Positions 17,915 through 28,368 of a stretch of DNA of 64,000 nt are shown piece after piece (the stretch's first letter is position 1; each line of letters opens with the position of its first letter). Under the pieces are notes generated by a model. It was not told the DNA's origin and ran no database searches. It saw nothing but the letters and a program-made list of their open reading frames with translations. A program made the position numbers and the translations under genes. The stretch comes from Desulforamulus profundi (GTDB lineage Bacteria > Bacillota_B > Desulfotomaculia > Desulfotomaculales > Desulfotomaculaceae), in NCBI RefSeq assembly GCF_002607855.1, contig NZ_AWQQ01000091.1, forward strand, positions 73,921-137,920, written 5' to 3'.

Positions 17915-18448
17915 ATGGTGGGAAAGCGTCTGCGTTTGTTGCGGACCAACCGTGATATTACTCAAAAAGAGCTTGGAAAAATGCTGGGAGTCGGAAAAGC
18001 AACAATTTCACAATACGAAAGCGAAACACGCAAGCCTGACACAGACATGCTTAGACGAATTGCGGATTATTTTGGAACCTCCATTGATTATCTGGTGGGG
18101 AGGACGGATTACCCGAGGATGGCGGCCGTCGGGGAAATACAGGGTTATTATTTGACGGTACCGGGAAAGGACGATCGCCTGCGCAACATCCTGGAGGACC
18201 CCAGAATACTCGACCTCCTCCTCTACGTACCCGACCTGAATGAAGAGGAAAAGGAGCTTTTGACCGAACACTGGCAAATAGTTTTATGTGCCATTAAGAA
18301 GAAGTGTATACAATGCAGGAAAAATGGCGAGCCCGGCAAAGGGAAAACATCTGCCTGGTTAAAGTGTAAATTATTACTATATTTCTCCCAAAGCACCCGT
18401 AGTTTTCTCACATTGAATAATCTGAGAAAGCCCGGGGTGCTTTTTTAA
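17915..18448 (+). CDS. Xre-family transcriptional regulator
   Basis: 177 aa as read. The first 65 residues form a clear helix-turn-helix domain (ITQKELGKMLGVGKATISQYE) followed by IADYFGTSIDYLVGRTD, typical of small Xre/Cro-like regulators. A helical tail with LLLYVPDLNEEEKELL follows. AGGAGTGATAATTA precedes the ATG. The last 20 codons lie inside a strong terminator hairpin, which suggests that the native protein ended earlier and that a frame change near 18320-18360 extended it. Confidence 0.85.
   Translation: MVGKRLRLLRTNRDITQKELGKMLGVGKATISQYESETRKPDTDMLRRIADYFGTSIDYLVGRTDYPRMAAVGEIQGYYLTVPGKDDRLRNILEDPRILDLLLYVPDLNEEEKELLTEHWQIVLCAIKKKCIQCRKNGEPGKGKTSAWLKCKLLLYFSQSTRSFLTLNNLRKPGVLF
18390..18446 (+). 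terminator. Two-tier terminator after the Xre gene
   Basis: Outer stem AAAGCACCC/GGGTGCTTT (18390-18398 with 18435-18443) encloses an inner TTTCTCA/TGAGAAA stem; six T residues follow. Confidence 0.75.
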
Positions 18449-18544
18449 TGTGATAAAAAATATCACTTTATTCCAGCAATCTAAAAAGCTACAATGATTT
18501 TGGAATGAAGTGGTAATTGCTATGCAAATAGTATTTAATACGCT

Positions 18545-18942
18545 TATGGCTATTTAAAACTGACCTACTGCTTGCGGAAAAAATTCAACCTGATCATTAA
18601 CAAGAAGAAAGTATTTCGCCTTTGTAAAGAACTGCAGGTGCTACGGCCGCAGCGAAAGGTCAAAACCAAGCACCCCAGGAGGTTGGCATGTAACCGGGTC
18701 ATTACAGGTCCCAACCAGTTATGGGAAGTACAGATGTAAAATATGGCTATATCACCGGCGAAAACATGTTCTTCTTTATCCTTTTAAAGCGCCAGCTGTA
18801 CGAATCGGAAGAATTTCCGGTAATCAGGTCCGATAACGGCCCGCAGTTCATCAGCAACCTTTTTGAAGGGACCTGTGTAGAGCTGAATATTGAGCACGAG
18901 AGGATACCATTCAAGACACCCAATGATATCGGAGCGTTCTGA
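18545..18942 (+). pseudogene. IS3-family transposase (orfB) remnant
   Basis: The first frame reads YGYLKLTYCLRKKFNLIINK, KKVFRLCKELQVLRPQRK, then NRVITGPNQLWEVQM and stops at 18739; a second frame carries DVKYGYITGENMFFFIL, then jumps to PVIRSDNGPQFISNLFE and NIEHERIPFKTPN. These are the HTH_21 and rve integrase segments of IS150/IS3-like OrfB, with the middle of the catalytic core deleted and several frame breaks. No terminal inverted repeats found. Nonfunctional. Confidence 0.75.
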
Positions 18943-19123
18943 GAGAGCCAGCATTATTTTGACAGCCAATCTGGAGTTTTCAAGCTGGACCGACCTTTTT
19001 GAAAATGAAATTATGGTCGCCGCCTTGATTGACAGGGTTACCTTCCGCTCGCATATGCTCCATATGAATGTCAAGGATTCCTATCGATTGGAACAGACGA
19101 TATTAAACGGAAAAAGGGGCTGA
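18914..19123 (+). pseudogene. IS21-family IstB ATPase C-terminal remnant
   Basis: Reads ISERSERASIILTANLEFSS, WTDLFENEIMVAALIDRVTF, then RSHMLHMNVKDSYRLEQT, the conserved C-terminus of the IS21 helper ATPase IstB. Walker motifs are absent. It is joined directly to the IS3 remnant, so two unrelated elements have been fused by deletion. Confidence 0.75.
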
Positions 19124-19128
19124 AAATT

Positions 19129-19511
19129 ATGAATAGAGTTATTGTTACTGACGAACCGATATATGACGACGCATGCTGGCATCTATCAAGGAGCTGGAAG
19201 CCTATGAGCTCATCGGAGCTCTTCTGGGTTACACCAAAAATCTTGAGGCTATGGTACTTGAACTGAGGCAGGAGGTAAATGCCCTTATCCCTCCACTTAA
19301 GCACAAGCCATATGAAAACATTCACAGCGATATTTACGAGGTGTTTGACGATTATCCGGCATGCCAAAAATTCAAGCAATTATTCGAGAAGGTAATATCT
19401 GTCTGTCTCCCCAAAGTTGTCTGGCCAACTGCCACGCACCTAACAAATGGTCCTTTAGTTCCTGATCCGGATGGCTTTTTAAAGGTGGCAATATTCCACT
19501 CACCCCCTTAA
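19129..19511 (+). CDS. Hypothetical protein, frame interrupted
   Basis: ATG 19129 has AAAAAGGGGCTG upstream. The first 15 codons (MNRVIVTDEPIYDDA) must shift by one missing base near 19172 to continue as MLASIKELEAYELIGALLGY, TKNLEAMVLELRQEVNALIP. Total about 127 aa: an acidic start and a helical middle. The last 40 residues look unlike the rest and may be read-through. Not recognised; possibly cargo of the disrupted element to its left. Confidence 0.4.
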
Positions 19512-19518
19512 TAAAGGG

Positions 19519-19548
19519 GCCCCACCTCTGTTTAATTTCAGGTGGGGC
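19519..19548. terminator. Terminator hairpin between convergent ORFs
   Basis: GCCCCACCT/AGGTGGGGC stem, loop CTGTTTAATTTC, followed by TTTTATTAAATT on the plus strand. Confidence 0.7.
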
Positions 19549-19553
19549 TTTTA

Positions 19554-19791
19554 TTAAATTAGGATAATTCGTTCCTGGGGGCTCTCCCAATAACCTTTTA
19601 ATTTTACGTTGAGCTCCTGTCCTTGTGTCTCGGTTAAAAGGTCGCCGTAGTTTAAAACTTCTCTGTCATCATTCATTTGCAAAGGAACCTTTTCTTTTAA
19701 ATAGTTCACTAAGTCCAAAGCTTATCGTGTAATAGCATTTATGCTCATAGACCATTTGACTTAACTGATGAAACAATTGTCTATTTTCCAT
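19554..19791 (-). CDS. Hypothetical protein (about 78 aa), frame interrupted
   Basis: From ATG 19791: MENRQLFHQLSQMVYEHKCYYTI. Removing one A near 19724 gives a continuous frame through ALDLVNYLKEKVPLQMNDDR, EVLNYGDLLTETQGQELNVK and LKGYWESPQERIILI to a stop at 19554. The two halves join plausibly, but there is no good ribosome site and no known family. The stretch 19792-20160 upstream holds no gene, only A/T-rich sequence and a hairpin at 19994. Confidence 0.4.
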
Positions 19792-19993
19792 GGTTACATA
19801 TAAGGATTATTTTTAAAAATAAATATTGTGTATAAATAATAGGTTCGGAAAGAACCTCTATCGAAATTTATAAAAAAAATTCTTAAACTAAACCCATTTT
19901 ATCAAATCATTAGGTCAAAAAAGCGGAAAGTATGTCGAATAGGGAAATAAAATATCAAAGCATCTCGACTTTGAAAAATTTTTCACCAAAACT

Positions 19994-20029
19994 AAAGCCG
20001 TAATCCTTTTTCATAGGGATTACGGCTTT
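19994..20029. terminator. Hairpin downstream of the NADH-linked formate dehydrogenase operon
   Basis: Perfect 13-bp stem AAAGCCGTAATCC/GGATTACGGCTTT with a 10-base loop; T-rich on both sides (CTACTTTTT on plus, AGTTTTGG on minus). Confidence 0.7.
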
Positions 20030-20164
20030 CTACTTTTTATTTGAAATAACATCTATAGTCTATTTAGTGCTTTTCCAATAGACTTCAGCAATTACAAAAA
20101 ATTTTTGGCGGACAGGTCCCATTAGCCTCTCTTTGGGAAAGTATATTCTTAGTCGTTTGATACT

Positions 20165-22842
20165 CTAAATTTTTTCAACCCTCACCGCACATACTTTATA
20201 TTCTGGAATCTTTGATTTAGGGCAGCGGGCACTGTTTGTCAGTTTATTAACAGCAACCTCCGGGAAATGGAAAGAGGCAAACACCATGCCCTCGGGCACA
20301 GTATCCGAGAGATTGACGGTTACTCTAACTTCTCCTCGCCTCGAAACGACCTTTACTTGGTCCCCCTGGCAGAGGTTAAGCCCTTCTGCATCATAGATAT
20401 TCATTTCCAGTTGCTCCACAGGGCAAACTTCCACTAAATCGGTACGCAATGTCATGCTGCCGGTATGGTAATGGAACAGCCGCCGGCCGGTGTTTAATAC
20501 CAGCGGGTATCGCTGGTCCGGTAATTCGTCGGGCGGAAGATACCCTGCGGCATGGAACTTCCCTTTGCCCCGGACGAACTGTCCCTTATGCAGGAATTGG
20601 GTGCCCGGGTGGTCTGATTGCGGGCAGGGCCACTGGATGCCCTCCTTTTCCAATCGGTCATAACGAATCCCGGCATAGGAGGGGGTCAGGGCAGCCATTT
20701 CATTGAAAATTTCCTCCGGTTTCTGGTAGCTCATAGGCGTGCCGAGGGCCTGGGACAGGGCACAAATGATTTGCCAGTCGGCTTTGCTGTTACCCATCGG
20801 TTGGACGGCCTGCCGCACCCGCTGCACCCTGCGCTCGGTGTTGGTGAAGGTGCCGTCCTTTTCGGCAAAGCTGGCCGCAGGCAGCACCACGTCTGCCAAT
20901 TTGGCTGTTTCCGTAAGGAAGATATCCTGCACCACCAGGAAGTCCAGGTTGTTTAAGGCCTTTTCCACATGATTGGCATCGGCGTCGGAGATGAGCGGGT
21001 TTTCCCCCACGATATACATGCCCTTAATGCTGCCTTCCAAGGCGGCTTGCAGCATTTCCCCGACGGTGTATCCCGGTTGATCAGGGAGGGGTCCGCCCCA
21101 GGCTTCACTGAATTTCTGCCGGCAGGCCTCGTCCGCCACCAGCTGGTAGCCGGTCAGAAACTGGGGCAGTGCCCCCATGTCGCAGGCGCCCTGGACATTG
21201 TTTTGCCCCCGCAGGGGATTGATGCCTGTGGATTCTCTTCCGATCTGACCGCAGAGCATGACCAGGTTGGCAGCCGCCAGGACGTTGTCGGTGCCGCAGA
21301 CATGCTGGGTCAGTCCCATGGTGTATAAAAGGGCGGCCTTACCGGCAGTGGCGTAGGCCCGGGCCACCTGCCGGATGGTGTCTGCCGGGATTCCCGTCAC
21401 TTCCCCGGCATATTCCGGGGTATAGGCCTGCACAGCCTCCACCAGTTCCTCAAAACCCTCGCACCGGCGTTCTACAAACTCTTTGTTCCAGAGGTTTTCA
21501 TCTAAGATAACCTTGGCCAGGCTGTTCAGCAAAGCAATGTCCGATCCCGGTTTAATTTGCAGGTGTATTTGGGCCAATTCCGCCAGTTCGGTTTTCCTGG
21601 GATCCACCACCACCAGCATGGCCCCCCGTTGGATGGCCTTGCGTATGCGCAGGGAAATGACCGGGTGGGCCTCGGTGGTGTTGGTGCCGATGGCCAGGAT
21701 CAGGTCAGCCCCGGCAATTTCCTCGATTGAGTTGGTCATGGCCCCGCTCCCCGTGGCAGCCGCCAGACCGGCGACTGTGGGGGCGTGTCAGAGGCGGGCA
21801 CAGTGGTCAATATGATTGGTTCCCAGGACCGATCTGGCTAATTTGTTCAGCAAATAGTTTTCCTCATTGGTGATACGGGCGGAGGCCAGTATCCCGATGG
21901 CCTGGCCGCCATGGTCCTGCTTGATCCGGTCAAAGCGCCGGGCCACCGCTTCCATTGCCTCTTCCAGGTTGCTTCTTGCAGTTCTCCGTTTTTTCTCACC
22001 AGCGGGTTGACCAGACGTTCGGGATGGTGAATAAACCCGTGGCCGTACCGCCCTTTTACACACAGGTGGCGCCCGTTAACCCCTTTGCCTGCGGCGTTCG
22101 CCCCCAGAACCCTGCCGTCTTTCACCAGCAAGTTGATCTGGCAGCCCACACCGCAGTAGGGACAGGTGGTGGGTATAGAGCTTGTTTCCCATGGACGCCC
22201 TTTACCGGTCCTTTGTTTTTCGGAAAGTGCCCCAACGGGGCAGACTTCCACACAGGAACCGCAGAATACACAGCCTGCGTTTCTTAAACCGCTGTCCATG
22301 GGGGTGGCAACTTTGGCGTTAAAGCCCCGGAAGCTGAAATCAATAACACTGCGTCCCACCACCTCGGCGCAGACCCGTACACACTTGCCGCACAAGATGC
22401 ATTTATTCATATCCCGGACGATGAACGGGTTATCACTTTCCAAGGGGTAGGTACGGCCGGCTCCCAAAAAGGCCCCTTTGCGGACGCCGTAGCGGTAGGC
22501 ATATGTTTGAAGCAGGCAGTCTCCGGCCTTCTCGCAGGTTAAACAGTCGTCCGGGTGATTGGCCAGCAGCAATTCCAGGATGGTGCGCCTAGCTTCCAGA
22601 ACCTTTTCAGATTCGGTATAAACTTCCATGCCTTCCCGGACCTCGGTGACACAGGAAGCGGGCAGTTTTCCCCAGTCCTTCACCTCTACCACACAAATGC
22701 GGCAGCCACCGTAGCGGGTCAACTCCGGGTCGTGGCAAAAGGTAGGGATATGGATGCCCAGCCGTGCCGCAGCTGCCAAAAGGGTGGTTCCCCCGGGAAC
22801 AGTCACTGGCTTATCGTTAATGGTTAATGTTATATCTGACAC
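20165..22842 (-). CDS. fdhA: Selenocysteine formate dehydrogenase catalytic subunit, cytosolic NADH-linked type
   Basis: 892 aa including Sec. The N-terminus is NuoG-like: [2Fe-2S] with FCHDPELTRYGGCRICVVE, His/Cys cluster HPDDCLTCEKAGDC, and two [4Fe-4S] motifs (CILCGKCVRVC, CVFCGSCVEVC). A molybdopterin oxidoreductase with its own CPYCGVGC cluster follows. The in-frame TGA at 21788-21790 in DHCARL-U-HAPTVAGL aligns with the active-site Sec of E. coli FdhF and is followed by a SECIS hairpin. There is no signal peptide. A one-base deletion near 21962 breaks the frame. It is the third gene behind NuoE- and NuoF-like subunits, so it likely couples formate/CO2 to NAD(H) and perhaps ferredoxin. 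Confidence 0.92.
21758..21776 (-). promoter_or_regulatory. SECIS hairpin of the first formate dehydrogenase
   Basis: Stem AGTCGCC/GGCGGCT around the apical loop GGTCT, starting 11 bases after the TGA codon. The GGUCU loop and distance match the bacterial SECIS of fdhF that SelB recognises. Confidence 0.85.
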
Positions 22843-22856
22843 GGATTATCACCTCC

Positions 22857-24804
22857 TTAGGCCCGTACAACAGCCTTAAACTTGCATTTGTTCAGGCAGA
22901 CGCCGCATTTAATACATAGACGATCGTTGATGGTGTGAGGCTGCTTCTTTTCACCCTGAATGGCCTGAACCGGGCAGTTCTTGAGGCACAGGCCGCAGCC
23001 CCGGCAAAGGCTGCCGTCAATGCGATAATGAACCAGTGCAGAACATACTCCGGCAGGACAGCGTTTTTCAATAATATGTGCCATATATTCATCCCGAAAA
23101 TAGTTCAGGGTGGACAGAACAGGATTGGGGCAGGCCTGTCCCAGTCCGCAGAGGGAAGTGTTTTTAACCACCCGGCAAAGCTTTCCAGGTCATCCAGATC
23201 TTTCATGCTTGCCTTGCCCTGGCACATGCGTTGCAGGATCTCCAGCATGCGTTTGGTGCCTTCCCGGCAGGGACTGCATTTACCACAGGATTCGGCCTGG
23301 GTAAAGGCAAGGAAGAAACGGGCCACATCCACCATGCAGGTGTTCTCATCCATAACGACCATGCCCCCGGAACCAATGGTGGCTCCCGCCGATAACAGGG
23401 AATCAAAGTCCACCGGGAGATCCAGGTGCTGTTCCGTCAAACAGCCGCCGGAGTGTCCCCCCAGTTGAACGGCCTTAAAGCCTGACCGTCGCGAATTCCT
23501 CCGCCGGTGCCAAATATAATTTCCCTCAAGGTTTGCCCCATAGGCGCCTCAACCAGGCCGGCATTGGTCACCGCCCCGCTTAAGGCAAATATTTTGGTCC
23601 CCGGGGATTTCTCGGTACCCCTTTTTCTGTATTCTGCCGCACCGTGTCGGATAATGAAAGGCACGTTGACCAGGGTTTCCACGTTGTTCAATACCGTGGG
23701 TTTCTCCCAGAGTCCCTTTTCGGTGGAACAGGGAGGCTTCACCCTGGGCATACCCCTTAGTCCTTCAATGGAAGCCTGCAGGGCGGTTCCCTCACCACAG
23801 ACAAAGGCCCCTGCCCCCTCCTTTAAATAGACATCGAAGTCAAAACCGGAGTTTAAAATGTTGCTGCCCAGCAGACCGTATTGCCTGGCTTGCTCAATGG
23901 CGGTTTTAAGTCTCTTGATGGCCAGGGGATACTCCGCTCGGCAGTAAATATAACCCACCTTTGCCCCCACTGCATAACCGGCAATCAGCATCCCTTCCAG
24001 TACCGCGTGAGGGTCTCCCTCCAGCACCGAGCGGTCTATAAAAGCCCCCGGATCCCCTTCGTCGGCATTGCAGATAATATATTTGATGTCTCCTGCCGCC
24101 CGGCGGGCGGAGGCCCATTTTTTGCCTGTAGGAAAACCGGCTCCACCCCGGCCCCTGAGTCCGGACCGCTGGATCTCCTCTATGACCTGTTCCGGTGACA
24201 TCTGTTGCAATACCTTAACCAGGCCCTGGTAACCGCCAGTGGCCACATACTCAGAAATTTGCTCGGGGTCCACGTGCCCGCAGTTGGCCAGTAAAACTCG
24301 AGTTTGCCGGGCATAAAAGGGGATTTGGCCGAAATGGGGATAAGGTGTTCCGGCAGGATCATGAAAAACCAACCGCTCCACGATTTCTCCGTTCATTAAA
24401 TGACGGGTCACAATATCCTTAATGTCAGTTGGTTTAACCTTGACATAAACCACGTCTTCCGGTTGAACCTGTACAATGGGACCGTTTTCGCAAAAACCCA
24501 GGCAGCCGGTCCTTTTAACCCTTACCCTTTCAGTCAGACCTGTACAGTCTAGTTCCTGTTTGAGCTGATCTGCCAGCTGGACGGAGCCTGAGGATATACA
24601 GCCTGTACCGCTGCAGACGATGATTTGTCGTAATTCTCCCCCGGCGGGTACCCTGACATTGTTGACATAATGCTGCCGTTTATCCTGACAGCCCTTATCA
24701 TCGTGACAGAAAGGCCCCCGGGTACGACAGGTGATATAGTCTGAACAGGGCGCCGATGAGGTATGGACACACTTGGGACAGCAGTTGTCCATCAAATTCA
24801 ACAT
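22857..24804 (-). CDS. NuoF/HndC-like flavin subunit of the NADH-linked formate dehydrogenase
   Basis: About 649 aa after two one-base deletions (near 23460 and in an A5 run near 23172). Order: an unusual N-terminal cysteine-rich tail of about 40 residues (seven Cys), a thioredoxin-like [2Fe-2S] domain ([11 protein letters not shown]...CLGFC), the NADH/FMN-binding 51-kDa domain ([27 protein letters not shown]), the [4Fe-4S] motif [14 protein letters not shown], and two C-terminal ferredoxin clusters ([23 protein letters not shown]). This is the layout of HytB/HndC/HydB-type subunits, where NADH exchanges electrons. GGGGGAAG precedes ATG 24804. Confidence 0.9.
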
Positions 24805-24818
24805 TTTTTTACTTCCCC

Positions 24819-25292
24819 CTATTCACAGCCTGCGATTCTTTTTACCGCTTTGTCAGGGGTTAACTGCCCCTCGGTTTCTTCGTTTACCGTTATTACAGGG
24901 GCCAGCCCACAGGCTCCCAGGCAGGCGACTGTTTCTAAGGTAAATCGCAAATCCTCGGACGTTTCCCCGGTTTCTACCCCCATGTAACTCTTTATGGCCT
25001 CCAGCACCTTACTGCCGCCCCTGACATGACAGGCAGTTCCCTGGCACACTTTGATGATGTTGCGTCCCCTGGGTTTTAAATGGAATTGGGAGTAAAAGGT
25101 GGCCACGCCATAGGTCCTGGAAAGCGGTATTTTAAAACCGGCGGAGATTTGCCGCAGAAGTTCCGGCGACAGATAGCCGAACATTTCCTGGGCCTGCTGC
25201 AGCACCGGAATCAAGGCTCCGGGCATATCTTTATAGTGTAAAAGCAATTCCGCCAGCTTGTTTTCCTTGCTCAAACAATGGCTTTCCTTCAC
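24819..25292 (-). CDS. NuoE/HndA-like [2Fe-2S] subunit
   Basis: 157 aa; start GTG 25292 behind GGGAGGTG. It is a 24-kDa subunit-type protein with a helical N-terminus (PGALIPVLQQAQEMFGYLSPE) and a thioredoxin-like [2Fe-2S] fold with ligands in CQGTACHVRGG and CLGACGLAP. First gene of the three-gene formate dehydrogenase operon, 14 bases before the NuoF-like gene. It probably passes electrons between the flavin subunit and the catalytic subunit. Confidence 0.92.
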   Translation of the reverse strand: MKESHCLSKENKLAELLLHYKDMPGALIPVLQQAQEMFGYLSPELLRQISAGFKIPLSRTYGVATFYSQFHLKPRGRNIIKVCQGTACHVRGGSKVLEAIKSYMGVETGETSEDLRFTLETVACLGACGLAPVITVNEETEGQLTPDKAVKRIAGCE

Positions 25293-25449
25293 CGATACAC
25301 ACCTCCCGATGTCATTTCACAGTGACTATTGTACTATTTTTATGAACAAAGTTCTATCGTCAATGTACCTTCCTGTCGAAAAAAGAGTAAGATTGACGAG
25401 CCAGGGCTTATTTCACAAAGTTTGCCCCCTTGTTTTTAATACAAATTAA

Positions 25450-25472
25450 AAGGCCGGCAAAAAACCGACCTT
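25450..25472 (-). terminator. Terminator of the exported formate dehydrogenase operon
   Basis: AAGGTCGG/CCGGCCTT stem (one G-T pair) followed by TTAATTTG on the minus strand, just after the tatC stop. It separates the two formate dehydrogenase operons. Confidence 0.65.
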
Positions 25473-25490
25473 TCGTGGCTGTTATTAGCT

Positions 25491-26294
25491 TTAATCGTTA
25501 CTTTCCGTACCGGTAACGTTATTTTCTTCCTGAACCTCTTCGGCTTGCTCTTCCTCTGCTTTCTTTTTGGCCCTTCGCTTTTTAAGCCAATCCACTATTT
25601 TAACGATGGAAACGCTGAGCTCAAACAGCAGGTACATGGGTGCGGCCATCATCAAGGGCGTAATAATATCCGGGGATGGAACCAGAACGGCGCCCGCCAC
25701 AACGGAAATGAGGATGGCCATTTTCCGTTTTTTCACCATCCACTCGTAATTGATGACCCCCAATTGGGCTAAAATGAATACCGCCAGGGGAAGTTCAAAA
25801 ATAATCCCAAAGGGCAAGATAAACATCATGGCAAAGGATACATAATTACCAATGGTGAGCATGGGCAAAAGCTCTTCACCGCCAAAGTGAAGCAGAAACT
25901 TTACCCCCATGCTGAACACCGTATAAAAAGAAAACAAAATGCCGCCAATAAAAAACACGTAGGACACTACCACAAAAAGGGTGAAATAAACCCTTTCCAC
26001 CTTGCGCAGTGCCGGCATAATAAAGGACCAAAATTGCCACAGAATCACAGGCAGGGCTGCCAGGAAGCCCAGAAAAAAGGAGAGCTTGATTTTGGTCATC
26101 AGGGCTTCCATGATGCCAATATAATGCATCTTATTGCCGGTGGCAAGGACCGGCTGGAGAATGATTTCCAGTATACGGTCGCTAAAAAACCAGCATACAC
26201 CGGCCATAATGACGGTGGCCACCAAAGAGATGATCAGCACCCGGCGGAGTTCCTCCAGGTGCTCCATCATTGTCTGGTCTTGATCTTCTAACAA
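25491..26294 (-). CDS. tatC: Sec-independent translocase TatC
   Basis: 267 aa, six hydrophobic segments. TatC signatures are visible: MMEHLEELRRVL at the start of the first segment (Tat signal contact), a proline-rich PALRKVERVYFTLFV loop, FILPFGIIFELPLAVFIL in segment 4, and VLVPSPDIITPLMMAAPMYLLFE near the end. The C-terminus is a charged Lys/Glu tail. Start is probably TTG 26294 behind AAGGGGG. It is the last gene of the operon that encodes a Tat-exported formate dehydrogenase. Confidence 0.95.
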   Translation of the reverse strand: MLEDQDQTMMEHLEELRRVLIISLVATVIMAGVCWFFSDRILEIILQPVLATGNKMHYIGIMEALMTKIKLSFFLGFLAALPVILWQFWSFIMPALRKVERVYFTLFVVVSYVFFIGGILFSFYTVFSMGVKFLLHFGGEELLPMLTIGNYVSFAMMFILPFGIIFELPLAVFILAQLGVINYEWMVKKRKMAILISVVAGAVLVPSPDIITPLMMAAPMYLLFELSVSIVKIVDWLKKRRAKKKAEEEQAEEVQEENNVTGTESND

Positions 26295-26330
26295 GACGGA
26301 TACCCCCTTCTGCTCTGCAAGTTACCCCTG

Positions 26331-27142
26331 TTATACCTGCTGTCTCCTGTCACCCCGCCGGTATCCCTCAGCCTGGGCCAACTGATCCAATTCAACAGTG
26401 GCTAAGTCCTCACAAAACAGATCCACTTCCCCGCACACCCGCTCATCTATGGTTTTGAGATAACTTTTGCATCGTTCGCAAAGATATATACGGTATTGTT
26501 TACTGTCCTCCATGGTAATAAACGAAGCCTGGGAAGCATTTTCATCCTTACAATAGGGGCAGCCGAGTCTTCTGTAACGCCATTCGGTTTCACACCGCCC
26601 GCAGTACAGCTTGCGGTAGCCCTCCTTGCCGGCCAGCTTGGCCATGGTGGCTGATCGCCGCAAACAGGACAATGACCCTGCATCCAATCATTTAATTGAA
26701 CTTGTTCTAAAACAGCCTCTCCGTAGGTTTTGAAAAACGGTTTAAAGGTCACCCGGGCAATAAAGTCCAGGAGGTCAACCGGGACCTCCAGTTGTTTGGC
26801 CCACTTAACCAGTTGACCGTCCACCTTAAAGAGTGAGGTGATGAACGCCTTTCTCTGGGATTCATCCACTTCCTCCAGGGCCTTTAAAAAAGCATCAGAA
26901 ACAGGCTGTGGGCCGGCCTGCCATTTCTGGCAAAACCGGGCCACAGAACAAAAACGTTCATATACCTTTTCCCAGGGAAGTTCCGGTGGAACCAGCGCTA
27001 GGGCTGCTTCCCCCTCTTCCCACTGCTTTAGTTGTTGAGGATCCAAAACCACTTTCCACTCTAATGCCTCTGTGTCATTTTCCAGTTCCATTACTTCCAA
27101 ATAAAAGTTCGCCAGCTTTTCCATGTTGTTCTTCATCTCCAT
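26331..27142 (-). CDS. fdhE: Formate dehydrogenase accessory protein FdhE
   Basis: About 270 aa after a one-base deletion near 26655. The N-terminal half is helical. The C-terminal half has four CxxC pairs (CPVCG, CGRCE, CPYCKDE, CERCKSY), the rubredoxin-like metal sites of FdhE, a proofreading chaperone needed for activity of exported formate dehydrogenases. AAAGGAGCTGCTCTA precedes ATG 27142. It lies between the NrfD-like subunit and tatC. Confidence 0.88.
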
Positions 27143-27166
27143 TAGAGCAGCTCCTTTGAGTTCCTT

Positions 27167-28332
27167 TTAGGCTGTTGCCTTGTGATGGTGTTCCTCATGT
27201 TCTAAAATATTAAAGTTTTCTGCGATAAAGCAGTACGCCAGGCAGCCGATGGCCACCAGACCGATACTGAAGGCCCATTCCATAACGGAGGGGAAGTACC
27301 AACCGCCAAGGGCTGCAGACATCCCGGTAAACACAACATTCATGCGGTTGAAAATGACCCCGCCGCTGACCAGCACACCAAACGTTATGAGGCCCTTGCG
27401 GGTGTTGCTCATGCCGCTGAAGGCGATAAAGATCGGGATGATGACGCCAAGGACGATTTCCAGTAAGAACATGTTGCCTTCCAGATTGCCCTTAAACATA
27501 AGGCCAATGACTCCACGATTGGCCAGGTCGTAAAACTTCAGTGCCAGGTAAAGAATCATAAAGACCCCGGCAATCCGAACCAGTCCCCGTAAAACATGAA
27601 TGGGAACTTCATGCTTGAAGGCCTTCCCGGCTAGGGCGGTTTCAATGCAGGTCATGGCGGGTCCTACAAAGAAGGAAGACATCAGGAAAAGCAAACCGAT
27701 GTAAGGTGACCACCACAGCGGGTAAAGTTTATCCACCATAATCAGGTACAGCGCACCCAGAGAGGACTGGTGCAGGGTGGGGAAAATAATACCCACGATT
27801 AACAACACAGGCAAAGCCTTCTTAAATATGTTGTGGTATTTGGTACCGACCTTTTCGGTTACAATTTCACCAAATTCCAGCACCTGAACGGTGGTGTAGC
27901 AGGACACGCACCAAAACACTTCAAACAGTACGGAGCGTGACCCCAGGATACAAAGGGGCGCCAGAAGTTAAACCACTGGCCGATGTCCATAAACAGCCCG
28001 GCCATGACTAACAGGTAACCCAACATTGAAGTTAGCATAGCACTACGGGCAATGGCATGATATTGGTTTCTGTGCAGTACGTGTACGATAATGGCCGTAC
28101 CGTAACCACCGCCGGCCAGGGCCACACCGGTCAGTACGTCGAAGCCGATCCAAAGGCCCCAGGGCCACTTGTCATTTAAGTTGGTTGCTGTTCCCAATCC
28201 TGTGGCCAGGCGGTAGACCGCCACGACGATGGCAAGGCCGGCCAGCAGGAGTAATACTTTGCGGGCGGGAGTCATGGTAAACTTCCACTTGTATTCCGCA
28301 ATTTCCTTTAGCAATCCTTTATTTGCCGACAT
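27167..28332 (-). CDS. NrfD/HybB-like membrane quinol-interacting subunit
   Basis: About 388 aa from ATG 28332 (GGGGGGAAAAATA upstream) after repairing a one-base deletion near 27925 in SWGH(G)SVLFEVFW. About ten membrane segments, and features of HybB/NrfD proteins: WPWGLWIGFDVLTGVALAGGG near the N-terminus and TLHQSSLGALYLIM in the middle. It replaces the cytochrome b subunit of FdnGHI-type enzymes and passes electrons from the ferredoxin subunit to menaquinone. Third in the operon. Confidence 0.9.
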
Positions 28333-28368
28333 TATTTTTCCCCCCAATAACCTCTTTTTTTCCGCTGC

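Noticed and set aside
21788..21790. Stop codon inside the first formate dehydrogenase
   Set aside because: It is TGA at the active-site position with a SECIS hairpin downstream, so a selenocysteine codon, not a nonsense mutation.
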